NCBI GenBank assembly: GCA_037957365.1 | Contig: JARHVA010000398.1 | Location: 1,057,001 to 1,121,000, forward strand | Length of the DNA: 64,000 nt | Reading direction: 5' to 3' | Source of the DNA: Torreya grandis | Taxonomy: Eukaryota; Streptophyta; Pinopsida; Cupressales; Taxaceae | Shown here: positions 45,584 through 58,970 of the stretch, piece by piece | How positions within the stretch are numbered: the first letter of the stretch is position 1 | How the letters are laid out: each line of letters starts with the position of its first letter | Translations under genes and position numbers: made by a program | The notes under the pieces: generated by a model | Seen by the model: only the letters and a program-made list of their open reading frames with translations | Database searches by the model: none | What the model was told of the DNA's origin: nothing

Positions 45584-46691
45584 GAATTCACACTATGTGG
45601 CCTCAGATGCTTGTATTATATTTGGATGGTTATGTTGATGCACCTATCTAACTTGAATGTAGGTGTCTAGTAAAAAATATTGATTGGATTTATATGTAAA
45701 CACCTAGGAACTTTTGTATTTTATATCACCTTTGATCTAGCGTATTTATATCTCACTCATGGATTGTCGCTCCTTATCAAATCCCTAGTTCTTCATCTTC
45801 ATAGTGACTGGAAAAAATGGGTTATTGGGATCATAATGTCAAGCTAACCCCAAAGACCCCTATATTAAAGGGTGCTGAATAAATAGACACTACTATGAAG
45901 AGGGACTTAGACTAATGTATTTATACCCTAATGTGTTGTCTTGTGTGTGCACAAGGGTGTAATATGTGGAAATCAAGTACATATAATGACATATATTGTA
46001 ACTTGGAAAATAAGACTCATGGTCTACTCCTTCAGTAATTTAGATGTGTACATGGGTTATCCCTATGATTGATATTGAAATAGGAAAGAAGAGGGAAGAT
46101 TTTCCCACTTGAATGCTTTTGGTAAGTTTCCTTGTGAGAGGTATGAATTTTCTAGGTGAGGTATGAATGAAGATTGCTCATGCATAAATACCAATCATTT
46201 CAAAAAATATCTCACAATAATTCACTTAATCCGATCATAAGGATACAATATAATTGTAAATTTGATGAATTTATGGTACTAGACAATTAGTTTATCATAA
46301 TATACTTGAATTGACATAGGTTTTTGGTTGGGATGCAAGTGTTAAGGATGCTGGGAAATAGGTACAAATCCAAAACTTGCAAAGGATGATAATAAGTAGG
46401 TTTATAGAATTGTGAGCAATATAGAAGATTTTGTCATCATAATAACATACAATCAAACTAAGAGATAATAAATAGGTACAAAATATAGTGGAAGCGGGAA
46501 TTTCGGTAGTAGGAAGGTCTAGGAATTGAAGGGTACAACCATGGGAAGTACTTGTCAACTACATAAGACTGAGGTGCTATATAATTCATATGTAGTATCT
46601 ATAGTACATGACAATTATTTTTTCTATTAATTTTTACCATATCCTTATCATTCTCATATTTATCTATATATATCCTATAATTAATAAAAAT
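45584..46691. other. No recognised feature
   Basis: Downstream of gag where a zinc knuckle and protease would be expected, none is readable. Only short frames. Confidence 0.35.
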
Positions 46692-46847
46692 AATATATAT
46701 ATATATTTATATGTATATATATATTTATATGCATATATATTTATATGTATGTATATATATATATATGTATATTTATATATGTATTTATATATATATATAT
46801 GTATGTATATATATGTATATATATATATATATGTATGTATATATATG

Positions 46848-46878
<31 letters not shown>

Positions 46879-46889
46879 GTATATATATG

Positions 46890-46940
<51 letters not shown>

Positions 46941-46969
46941 GTATATATATATATATGTATATATATATG

Positions 46970-47017
<48 letters not shown>

Positions 47018-47019
47018 TG
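46692..47019. repeat. TA/TATG microsatellite (about 330 bp)
   Basis: Runs of (TA)n interspersed with GTAT and ending in seven GTAT units (46991-47019). Open frames of up to 162 codons in all frames are artefacts of the repeat. Confidence 0.95.
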
Positions 47020-47979
47020 ACCTTAAATTTTTCTATCAATACTTGAATATTTTTGTGAGCCATTGTCATGCTCATGTCCATCTTTGTGCTCATTGACATT
47101 TCTAATATGTAGATACTTAAGAGTTTTGATGTTTTCATAGTCAATAAGAGTGAGATAAACTAATTTATGTGTGTAACTATGTGCAATACTTTGAACTGGT
47201 ACATTTCAAATCACCATCCATGATTAATCATCAGGAAGATCTATGAATAGAACAAGCAAACTAGCCTCTTTATAAAGATCATTCAATAATTCTGAGATGA
47301 TATGTCAATATATCGATAATTCTCCTCACTATACTCCATTATTTGTATTAGCCCTGATGCAATTTTGATTTTTTTAATGAAAAATAATATTTATACAATT
47401 AGTTTTTTTCAATACAAATAAAAGCACATTTTTTTATCATTTCATTATAAATGTGTATTACTTATTTTAATGTATACCTTTATTTGAATAAAAATATTCA
47501 ATCCCAAGGTCAAGTTGAAATAGATTTGGATCATGGTCTTCAAATAAATCAAAGGTAATATTAATTAGTATGATGTCAATCTAAATAAAATAAATTTAAT
47601 TTAATACACAAAAAAAATAAAATCTACTTCATTGGTGACTTCAACCATTTGTGAAATATTTTCTCTAGTTCCTTTGTTGTATAGATCCAAATGATTCCAA
47701 AATTTCAACATATAATAAGTTTGATCCTCTGTCTCAACAAGGCATTCCAAATCACAATTTTATAAAAAAACACACCCTGCCAATGTTGCCCCAATATATA
47801 TTAAAAGAATTTCCAAAACATTATCATATGAGATAATATTTTATTGTTGTAAAACTTTTTGACAAAAAATATCACTCAATTTATATCTAAAACGGTGCCT
47901 AACTCTTTAAATTAAAATTAATTCAAAAGTTGGAAAATCTGTCCAAATATTTCAATTATCATTTAGCATAGATACTTGT
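47020..47979. other. No recognised feature
   Basis: AT-rich sequence with short frames only. Confidence 0.35.
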
Positions 47980-48354
47980 TTAGGGTAGAGCCATTTCCCT
48001 ATAATATTTTATTCCCATGGCAATTCCTATATAAAACTCGATAGTAGTGATCATCAAGAAGTTGTATGAATTATGAAGTGGACCAAAATATATTATCCCA
48101 TATTTACTCTCCTGATAAATTTCACTCAATCTTACTTTTTTGAAGGATTTATCAATAGTATGAGCATATAAATCCCTATGAATTAAAAGAGTGAGAAACC
48201 TATTTATCTTAGGACTATCAATTAAAAGTTGGGAAATGTTTTTAAGGTGGTCACTCTTAAACTCACTCTTTGAATTATCAATATTTATGGTAAACAAATT
48301 TTCAAATAGTGAAAATTCAAAGACATTGAATTCATCTTCCATCAAACATGTCAT
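47980..48354 (-). other. Unassigned 124-codon open frame
   Basis: Starts MTCLMEDEFNVFEF and includes HTIDKSFKKVRLSEIYQESK and ESKYGIIYFGPLHNSYNF. It is bounded by a stop just four codons upstream of the ATG. At this AT content a 124-codon frame is uncommon, and the residue mix looks protein-like, but I recognise no family and the flanks are not open. It could be a fragment of a decayed gene or chance. Confidence 0.25.
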
Positions 48355-51300
48355 AAGAAGAGCTTATCCATAGTTGCAGATGAACCTTTTTGAATCTATT
48401 TCCATAATTTTAACACATGGGTCATATTTTTAAGTATTTTTTTTGATTCTTCAGTAAGACTATTTTTTTCCAACTTTCAATTATTTTTTATTCAAAATCT
48501 AAAGATTTTAAACAACATTATTGGGGATCTTATATATCTAAAAAACATTTCTTGAGATACTTTGTACTCTAAAAATTATTATCATTGTCCTTAAAATATT
48601 GGAACCTTGCCTTATTTAGTTATTTTTTATACTTTATATCATGGAAAAAATCATCCATGCACACCTTTTTAGTTACCTTTCCAAAAGAAACCTCCCCTTG
48701 TTTCAACTTATTAGTGAGTTCTATTTATCATTATCATTATGACCTTTTATATCTCTTAAAAATTTCATTATCGGTTGTTCATTTTTCATTTTTTGGTGTT
48801 GGGTGAAGATTCAAGTAATGCTCCAATCTCAAAACTTGTAAAATCTCTGTCAAACATTGTCCAAATTTCTTTTGGCATCCTATTTTATAAAATTTTAAAT
48901 CTATGAAATAAATGACATAAACTTATTTGAAACTTACTATATTTGGAAATATGTTACAAGATGAAATGACAAAGAAATACAATTTAGCTTGACAATGTAG
49001 GACTGAGACAGAAATTAGAAAATAATTATGTGAATATGTTAGATGATTATAAATTACGAAAAATGTTTCTCTTATTCTCTAGATAAGGCCACTAGAATCA
49101 AATAAGAGAACAATGTGTTGGTGTCCTTAGGGCATGTTGGAGTCTTATAGGTTTTTATGCTTTGTGATTGATATAGTTGGTTTGTTTTACTATGTGTTCT
49201 ATCTGACTGTGAGGGAAATCTTGATCTGTTATGAAAACATTGTGTCATCTTCTTCACTTTTAACCCTAGCTCAATATACCACAAATGATAAAAGATATGA
49301 AATATAAAAAGGGGTTAGTGGTTAAATTTGTGATATAACTCAACACCCCTTGTGTTGAGCATTGCATACATATCAATACTCTGAAGAGGTATCAAACTCA
49401 ATGTAGTTCTCCCATGCTATGGTGGTGGGTGTGAAAGACTAGTGTAATGATAGATGCTTATGAAATTATGGTATGATTAAATTACTCAACCATGAATTAT
49501 GATCTTGGAGGTGTACTAAAACGTTTGGTTTGGGGTTGATAGGGCTGCATGTATTCATAATTGGGAAAAATAGGGAATTTTATCTCAATGAGCAATTATA
49601 ATTATAGTAATTTTCAATATGGAAGCTTCTTGTATGAAAAATGAAATTGAAAATGTGATTTTATGGTGATCAATATGGAATTCATTCACATATGTCTTGA
49701 TAAACATGTGAGAGCTATTATTTGGTGGGAAGATATCTAACAAAACTAGACAGGACCGAGGAGTGGGATAGTCCACATGGCATGCTATTGTCTTAGGAAA
49801 ATAAACAACTGAATTGAGAGTATAAATTAATTAGGGGATAAGTTTGAGATATTCTAAATGATGAATAGGGACATTTTTAGATAATTAGTTTCTTGTAATA
49901 ATGTGTCATCCACATAAAAAGTAAAGGAAAAGTGGTCAAAAGACCATTAAATGAGACATGAGCTAAGTGTGTATAAAGGATTATCACAAGTACACTATTT
50001 CAGTTTAAAAGTTAATTTATGTGTCTACATTTTCACCTATTTTAATCTAATAATGAAAAAAATAAAAATTATTAGATTAAAAGGAAAAGTGCATACCTAA
50101 ACTTACTTATAAAGAATAATATCCAATGTACACCACAACGTTGAATTATGATTCACATAAACCTACAATGAAACATGTATAAAATCAGTCCTTAAGATAA
50201 AAATCAAGAAATAAAGACAATAAAACCTATAGATATATTAACAAGGAGTGAATACACCTAATTGGGTATGTGAACCATTATGTTTAATGGTGCTAAAAAC
50301 TAGTGACTGGAGAGGGTAAGACCCTTGGATATTTATTCTTTGTTGAAACACTTAGATTGGATTATACATGCCCTAATCCTCATTAATATGTGAGTGTAAG
50401 TAAGAACTCAAGGTGTGATTGACTCCATAATTGCATACACAAAGTGATGAAATAGTTTAAAATCCTTGTATGAATTCTAAGGGATTGTTTTGATGCAAAA
50501 ACTAGTGCAAAATGTGAACCAACCTCTACAAATAGAATAAGGCTCATTTCTAGTGTAAAACAAGTGAGAAACTAGGGAAAAATATTATAGGATCTAAGTA
50601 TAGTGTATCTAAAATGGAGAGTGACATGACTTACCACTCCATCTATTGAAAATGGTGCAAAATTGAGCAAATAGGTGGTCATGTGCCACACACATGCCCC
50701 CAATTTGATATCTAGGTGTATATGGAATCTAGAACTAATTAATAAAAAATATTTTTTTTAGAAAAACTCTATGTGATAACTTATACCACATGTCATGCAT
50801 TATGCCTCAAAACTAAGAAAATATAAAATAAACTTAATTTTTTTTTGAAAATTTATTTTGTATACATGTAATTTACCTTGTATTGCCTTTGATTCTGAGA
50901 ATTTCTACAACTGACTTTTTTTTTGCCTGCTGGGATAACAATGTATTGTTTTGGAAATTATCAGCTTACACCCTTTTCTAAATAGAATGTTATTGTCTAA
51001 AACTAAATTTTGGGTGATTTTTTTGGTATGGACTATGATCAACTATGTAAAAACTACAAAATAATGTCTATGTACTACATTTTAGGAGCTTAGTCTATAA
51101 GACAAGCCACTATGTATGCCCCCTCTTTTAAGGTGAGTTGTGGATCCTACATAATAAATTAACTCAAAATAAAAAATTATGAGAGAGATGTTATGAAAAT
51201 ATGTATATCCAATTAGTAATCATAACATGAAGGAACATGTCTTCATCATATGTAAACTAAGCTAAAATTTATAATTTAAGATGCATGTGGAGACATGCAT

Positions 51301-52665
51301 ACATAGTAATAATGTTAAGATAGATGTTAGCAATGAGGCAAAAAAATAAATGATCAAAACTAAGTACTTAAAGTTAAATATAATTACTTGGGGAAGGATG
51401 CATGACATTAATCATGGCATCAATAAATCGGGAGGATGCTTGATGTTTATCATGGCATAGAAAAATAAGCAAGCAAGAACAAATAAGTGTTATGGCCATG
51501 ATGTGCACAAACAAAAATTACACCTAAAACACACAAAACACATAATATAAAGTCGAGGGGACACATACAAGGGGCATATTAAAATGTAAGTCACATAAAT
51601 ATACAAAAACATAAAATAGGATTAGATACAATGCAAGGACATGTAAAAATTCCCATAATAAAAAATAAAGAATACACACAACACGAAGAAAAAGTAAACA
51701 CACAAAGCATGCAAAATGTAATTGATCAACATTAAAAATTGGTAACATCATTATATTTAGTAACTTAAGTATCTATGAAGATATCAATGTGAATGTAAGT
51801 GAGCAATATCGATAGATTGTGTGAAATGTATAGAATTGAGGTATGAATAATAAGGGATATCCAAAGAATGATAAAAACATGTGTAAAAAAGATGCCCCTA
51901 GTGAAATTTATGAATTATGAATAAGCTATAGGATGCTTGTGACTAGTTTGGATCTAAGAATTATTAGCCTATGTTCACTATGATGATATTGATGGAATTA
52001 GACAACAGTACAATGTGTTACTATTTGGGCAAAATGTTTTTGTCTATTTATAATTTCTAAGTTTGAGATAGTGAAATAATGTGCAATTATGTCGATAAAT
52101 GGAAACATGTATGTTATGTATTCACTCATGTATAATTTGTGAAACATTTTTTTGTAAAAAATGGGTATATAGAGAAATAATAAGTATATTGAGCACATAT
52201 TAACTGATGCAAATGAACTACATAAATCATATATAGGTATAATTTTTTTAATTTTTTAGATTTTATTTATTTATGAGTATATGAACTGAAAAAATATAAA
52301 GAAATATACTAACTGATGGGTCCTACAAGGGACTCACAATCAATGGGTTGTGTGGCTATAAATGGTGACCTTTCATGAACATAAAGTGTCATATTGTTGT
52401 GACTAAACTGATTTGAACTCAAGATCTGAATACTAATTTCCCTTTATACCATAGGTTCCATTGTCATGCTGATGATATATAACATATTATGCATGTGGTT
52501 GAGCTTAATTATCTCTAGGGATTTTTTTAACCCATCATGGAGTGTATGAACTCTATGTTGGTACAGTATGTTAAACACCCCTAATACCATGTAAGATCAA
52601 TATAGGATGTGTATACACATAATATTTTCAACTTTTATAAAATAATGACACTTTACATCTTACAG
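48355..52665. other. AT-rich region, no recognised gene
   Basis: No protein motif on either strand. Small structures only: a perfect 8-bp hairpin at 49339-49359 (CTCAACAC, five-base loop, GTGTTGAG), and an imperfect tandem of about 34 bp near 51396-51465 (GGATGCATGACATTAATCAT then GGATGCTTGATGTTTATCAT). Confidence 0.35.
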
Positions 52666-52905
52666 GAACCCATTGAGACTCAATCTCTTTGAGTACACAC
52701 CTTAAGGGGTGCATTGAGAAAGGGGTGGACAGACCTTTGGTGATTTGTAGGATTGTTGTCCCTTTTTGCCTCATTATAACCAATCCAACTAGATCCCAAA
52801 ACAATTCCCTAAATTATTTCTCCTCCCTTGAGTATTCCAATAGTCTTTTCCTCTTTCCATTCCTCCTTTGTTGTCTTAAACTCCTTTTTGACTATCGATT
52901 ATACT

Positions 52906-52924
52906 GGGTCAACTAGGTTGACCC
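52906..52924. promoter_or_regulatory. Inverted W-box-like palindrome, copy 1
   Basis: GGGTCAACTAGGTTGACCC: two TTGACC cores facing each other around a short centre. TTGAC is the core bound by plant WRKY factors. An identical copy is at 53017-53035. Confidence 0.5.
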
Positions 52925-53016
52925 AATACAGTTCAGGGGTATTCTTCACTTTCTTGGTTTGTTAGCCTTGTAACCAACCTAACATAGACATAGTGAATTG
53001 TCCTAAAAAACACATT

Positions 53017-53035
53017 GGGTCAACTAGGTTGACCC
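53017..53035. promoter_or_regulatory. Inverted W-box-like palindrome, copy 2
   Basis: Exact repeat of the 19 bp at 52906-52924, 111 bp downstream, about 40-60 bp upstream of a TATA-like box. Confidence 0.5.
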
Positions 53036-53326
53036 TATATAGTCGATATTCCCAAAAGGATTTAGGTCAAGATCTACCTATATATACAAGATCATTTCGG
53101 TCATTATTCATATGTGCAATAAAGAGTTATTATTCACTCCTGCTTCTTCACAATCTGCTCGTCCACCATTCTACTTGAGGAGACTTAGCTTAGGTTTATT
53201 ATTTGGAGAATTTAGTCTTGTGGATACATATTAGATGCTTTGGCCTTTCTTAGTGATCCTTACAAACCACAACAACCTCTTACGAAGCTCCGTTGGCCAA
53301 GGGAGAGATTGAGTCTCAATGGGTTC

Positions 53327-54849
53327 ATATTTAGGTAAGTATATTCTAACTTTGTTCTCCTCTCTTTTAGTAGATAAAAGTAGCATAAGTGTTGGCTCAA
53401 ATAATACTATATTTCATATTTCATGTATTAGGGTGTTAATCATAATTACTTTAATTGAAGTTCCCTATACATATTTGTTTTATTATTTCTAACCTCCACT
53501 TTGTGCCACAAGCTTTAGTGTGCTCTAGATTAAATTTTGATTTCTTGTTATTATAATAGAGTGAAAATTTTAAACCTTAGGACTCCATTAGGGTTATTGT
53601 GTGATTATGTTAGACTATAGGCTTTGAAACCTTACCTAGCATCATATGTTATGACAAGTGATCCCCTAATCAGGTCTAGTGGATCCCCATATTGGTCATG
53701 CTCCCGCTTAACAAGTGTATCCCCAATCAAAAGTGTAGGTATGCTCTATCTTCTTTAATCCAAGATTGATTTATATACATGATGCATTTCTGATTGCATA
53801 TATTTTGATGAACCCAACATGAATCTTATCCCACCACTGGTTGGATTGTCTTCACATTTCCATTTTTATTTCTTTACTATTAGCATTAGATTCACTTTGG
53901 ATTTACATTCATTGTTACATTGTAGGATTTGTTCACTTTTAATTCATTTATTTCATGATCATTTTTATCACATATTTTGACATTTTAGATTGATTATGTC
54001 AACCTAACTATTTTTATCTATGCATAGGTTTCCAAGAATAGACAACTGGATTGACCTAGTCAACCTAGTATAGGTTTCTAACCTTTCAAACATCCAATTT
54101 AACCTACTAGGTTGACCCAGTTGACCCCTTATAGTTTTAACACTTTTCAGCAGGGTCTTGTACAGCTTGATCGATCCTGTCGACCTAGTTTGCAGGTTTC
54201 TCAATCATGCTTCAAGGTTCTTCATCATTAATCTTTCTTCATTTCATCTATGATCCACCAAGGTTCCTTTTTACTTATTTATTTCTCTCTTTTTCTATAT
54301 TTCCTTTCACAGATTATAGTCTTCAAAATTACCCTTGCACAGTCAATTAGATTGACACTACCAACCTAGTTCTATGTTTTATATGCTATAGATCGACATT
54401 GCTAGCCCAATTTATTTTTAGACCTTACTTTTGTAGTATAGGTTCAACCCAATTGACCCTATTCTGTATTTTGTGTATATAGTGTCAACACTATACCTTA
54501 TTTCAAAGTTAGAATTAACCACATATCTATTAGCAATTATCTCACACTTTATTTTATTATTGTTTACATGCTTAGAATAGTTAATATAGTTTAATTAAGG
54601 TATTTTAAATTTATCACTTAGTTTCACTATTTCTATTTTATGCACACACGACCAAATCACATAACATAAACAAGCACTTTAACATTCTATCTACCTTAGG
54701 CCAACCTACTTGGATTTCATCACAAAGGGGGAATCCAACTTGATTCTTGTTGTCATTTGGATTTTCACCCTTTGAGGATATGTTTATGTTTTCCTCATCA
54801 TAGTGGCATAATGGAAACACCTCTAGACTTGTGGGTAGCCAAATGATGA
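53327..54849. other. Non-coding stretch with more diverged TTGACC palindromes
   Basis: Contains TTGACCTAGTCAACC (near 54051), ACTAGGTTGACCC followed by AGTTGACCC (54106-54128), and looser forms near 54170, 54345 and 54430. No coding signal. Confidence 0.4.
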
Positions 54850-57800
54850 TGTGACTCTCTAGGTAGGGCTAGCTCTCTTGATGTACCACTTTGGATCATT
54901 ACTACACCTAAAATTTTAGGGGGGGGAAGGGAGAGAGATAAATAAAATCAAAATATCCTAAGGGAGGTGATAACACAAAATATATTTATGACTTCCAACC
55001 AGCTACATGTTACACTTGAAACCAAGAGACTAACCAAACATACACTTCTCTAATCTGCATCTTCTCACATCAATATTACATTATGAGGTTATGGATGAAT
55101 GTTTAGGCTAGGAGGACTAGATAAGAGGCCTTGAATAGTACTAGTGAATATACTAAATCACTCAACCTTGACACTTTATATAACACTTCACATGCCCTAC
55201 AAGAAGAAGCTTTCTAACTACAAATAGATGATGGAATGAAATAATCATGTTAAGGAAATAAGAATTATCAATTATGCAAAATCAAACATTATAAATGAAC
55301 ACACTAAGAAAAATCATGGAAGAGGTAAAATTTAGTAGTCTTATTGATCAAAATTTATGCAAATAAGTAGGGCTTATCCATACTCAAGTGGAACATAAGT
55401 TACAATGGCCAAAATGGCTACTTTGTATAGAACTTGAGAGAGAAAGGAGAAGAGTTAAGTCTAAGGGTCATAAGGAAATTTTTTAAGATGATTAAATTAT
55501 TTAATTATAAATTAGAAGAGGATGTGGGGTGAACCATTCAAGTTTAGGAATCACAAGTGTCCATACAAGTCATGAAAGTTATGAAAAGTGGTATGAAACT
55601 CCTCATTCTAGCTTAAAAAATTGCCTTCATGATTTGGACCTATTTGAACATCCAAAAACTGATTAGGAATATGTATGATGATTGGAAACAATGGGAAGAG
55701 TTTTATTCATTCCTCTCCATGCATTTTTTAAAATCTTGGTTATCTGGAATCATCTGGGAATGAGCCATCATCATCTGTAGTCCAAAAAACTCTTCCTTCA
55801 TGCACCTTGCACACTTGGCCTCAAAAAGGAATTTTTTTCCATGAAAATATATTAGAGGGAGTATATTAAAACTTTAAATACCTTTAATGGCCTTATATGC
55901 ATTAGGAACACCTTCAAATTAACTCACTTGAAGTTTCCCCCCTTCTCACTAGCTTGTCCACTATGCCAGTTTTGAATGATTGAGATGAAGCATCTAGTTT
56001 GGACACTTAAAAGTTGTTTTGAAGATTTAAATGGAAATATATAGTTATTAAAATTCCTAATATTCCACCCAATATTTGTTTCATCTCTTAAAACCTCCTG
56101 TAGCCTACAAAACACATAAAATAATCAAAATTACCTTATTTTGTACCCTGTTTGTACAAGTCCATATAGCTCAAAAGGGTGGGGAAGAGACTAAGAGAGT
56201 CCTATAAAAGTTAAAATCACTATTATATACAAAATATTTATATTTTATCAGCTATATAATTCCATTTCCTCCATCAGGTCTTGACTAAGGGTTTGCAAGG
56301 GTTTGAGGCTTGTTTTCACTCTTAAGCATTGTTCATAAAATCCTGACATTGGAATCTCAAAATAATTCCACAAAATCAAATTTAAATAACTTAATCAACA
56401 TAAATGAACTCATTATATTCCCATGAACAACTTTAAATGAGATGTGAGGATCTAAAATTGTCTTGTCGAGCTTGATTCCTCATTTCAACAAGCATAATGT
56501 TGTCATTGACCCTAAAAATAGATTCTTGATGCTTTCTCTACAATTTATAAGATTAAACACACCTATAATGACCTTATTAACATTTTTCAATAGGTTATAA
56601 ATAATATCTAATGTTATAAGTGTGACTGACTCTTCATTTGGACACTAGGCTTAGCCATGCCTAGTATGCATGTCTGCAAGTTCAAGTCCAAAATGACTTT
56701 TTTGATGTCTTACCTACATTAAAATAACTGATATACATATATAATTATCAAAAAAACATTATTTAACAAGTTATAAGACCCTTATACATCTATAAATGAA
56801 AATGACCTTTCATTTGGGCTCTAGGCCAAAACCCTACCTAAAAGGTTGACTATAACCCTAGAGTTATAGGATACTTGGCTGAGATTATTCCTTATGTGAT
56901 TGATTCCCCAAGATTTTATAGATGTTTTTAAACTCCTTACAGCTTCCTATAATGTTCAAATGACCTCTAGTTCACCTCTTCACCTTCACCTTCACAAGAC
57001 TACAAATTTAAGCACAAAGGGAAGTACCCTCTATCTGAGACAAATAGAGGGTACTTCCCCTATTTAATCATTAAAAATGAAAGTTTTATGAGCTCATAAA
57101 ATTATAAAATATTATATATATAAAATATTGGTTCTTGATAAGGTCATTTCCCTGCTTAAATTCTCAAATTTCAAGACTAAATATGTAGAAGATAGACTAT
57201 GTATATGATAGTCATAGGCTGACTATGTATTGCCTTTGAAAAAACCCTTTCTTTACTAAAAATACATCATGATATTTTAATGAGGCTGTTTTAAATTATA
57301 TTAAGGTTCTCTAACCTTAATTCATCCCTCTAACCTCTCACATGTCTCCATATGCTCCTGCCTATCCTAGACTGTATGCACAATTCTGACTATGTTGACC
57401 TACCTTTTAGCCAAAGGATGATCTATGTAGGTGTTTATAACTTAGTTGGAATTTGATTATGATATTTAAAGACCTTAATTTAAGCAATAAGTTAATTTAT
57501 AAATGGTTTTATACTTGTACATTCATGTTTGGACCAATTCACATCAAGAATCTTAGCTTTCTTGCTCTCTGCCCCTCATAGTCAACTAAAGTTGACTGTG
57601 TGAGGAACTATAGGTATAAATTACAGTTAGAAAAGGATTCATATAAATTTAATGTCCTATATGGGATTTGAAATAATATCTTACTAATCCAAAAATTGAT
57701 GTCTATTTCATACTTCAAACCTTGCCATGGATGATGTAGAGATCATAGTTTGCTATAGGTACACATTTTGTGATTAGACACCCCTATAGGTGTGTACAGA

Positions 57801-58970
57801 AGGTAAAAAACACTATATCATCTCCTTATGATGATGATTTAAATCATAGATGTTAATTTAACCATTTGGAACTACTATCATATGTTAGCATGGTCTGGCT
57901 TTGCAACATTAGGTGGGAAGGCTCTTTTGGATCATTTCCTGTAGATGACTCTGACTAAGTTTAGTGCATAAGTTGGCAATTTTAGGCTCTCAAACTTCTA
58001 CCCTCAAATAACTTATTACCTTCCATATTTTTCATGGCTCTTATCTTGTGTGGAGACTAAAAAACATAACCATTTATAAGCTTCAAAACTTCTTGTAACC
58101 CTATCATATGACCTTGGTAAAAAGGCTCAGGGGCTTTGTTTTCACTCTTTAGGGACTATGTTCTTCTTTTATAGTCATTGTCTTTGATCAAGGTTTCACC
58201 CTCATTTTTTCAACCTAGACTTTTCAAGAAGGTTTACCATGATTTCCACAACACATTAGGATTTCAAATAAGATTCTATTTTGTGCTATAACACCTCAAG
58301 ATGGCTCTTTAACTCCCTATTTCATCACCTTTAGGTGTTCATTTCATAATGCAGGCAAAGAATGATCTTGTGAGCAAAGTGCATGATTTGTAGGTTTCAA
58401 TTTAATCTAGGCCTTTTGAAAAATTTCAAAAGGAATTTTTCTCACCCTAAAAACCTTACCTAGCTTAGACACTTCTTTTCAATATGCTTAGTCTCCATGA
58501 GGGTACCTATAGGTGTAGATTTTCATTGTATACAGGCAGTAGGCAAAATATAGATAATATGCATTGCTTTAGAACACTTGTGAGTTGTATATCCATCTCA
58601 AAACTTCAAATGCATTATTCACACCTCCAAGAGATTGAAACCAATACCAAGGTTCCCATTATAACATGACATCATCAATGAAGGCTCCTGTAGGTGCATA
58701 TGAGTTGTATGCTAGCATTGAGTGTAAAATGGAGCAACAAGGGTGGATGAATGGTTTCAATAACAACGCAAACTCAATGTCAAACCTTCAAACTTAAATT
58801 TGTTCATTTATGTCTACAAGAAGTTAGCCAAATGTTTGACAGGCTATCAACATTGACTTACATGGGAAGTGAATAACTTTGGCTCTGAATATAATGCAAG
58901 AGTTAAGCAAAAACTGAGATATCAAACTTCAGCATGCATGGTTTAGGATGAACTAGTTCAGCTGTAGGTT
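54850..58970 (+). repeat. Dispersed non-coding repeat of about 4 kb, copy B
   Basis: Second copy of 31560-35560 in the same orientation, recognised by a series of collinear landmarks (see copy A). Shared text near the right end includes GAAACCA-T-CCAAGG and TGACATCATCAA-like places. Copy B contains a perfect 16-bp hairpin at 57019-57059 that copy A lacks. No protein motif. Confidence 0.6.
57019..57059. other. Perfect 16-bp hairpin, 9-nt loop
   Basis: GGGAAGTACCCTCTAT (57019-57034) and ATAGAGGGTACTTCCC (57044-57059) are exact reverse complements. Unusual because the surrounding repeat is heavily diverged. Confidence 0.75.

Larger units (their letters stand above)
52666..53326. repeat. 661-bp block with perfect 23-bp terminal inverted repeats
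   Basis: 52666-52688 is the exact reverse complement of 53304-53326; each arm contains the small palindrome ATTGAGACTCAAT or its complement. Inside are two identical copies of a 19-bp W-box-like palindrome and a TATA-like ACCTATATATAC (53075). No target duplication is seen beside the arms. It could be a MITE-like element, or part of an LTR in which the palindromic arms recur by chance. Confidence 0.5.

Noticed and set aside
46608..47144. Open frames up to 162 codons on both strands
   Set aside because: Produced by the TA/TATG microsatellite; Tyr/Ile repeats only.
31560..58970. The two 4-kb repeats as LTRs of one giant element
   Set aside because: The interval between them contains parts of at least two other Gypsy elements, and no TG..CA ends or target duplication were seen. 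Left as dispersed repeats.
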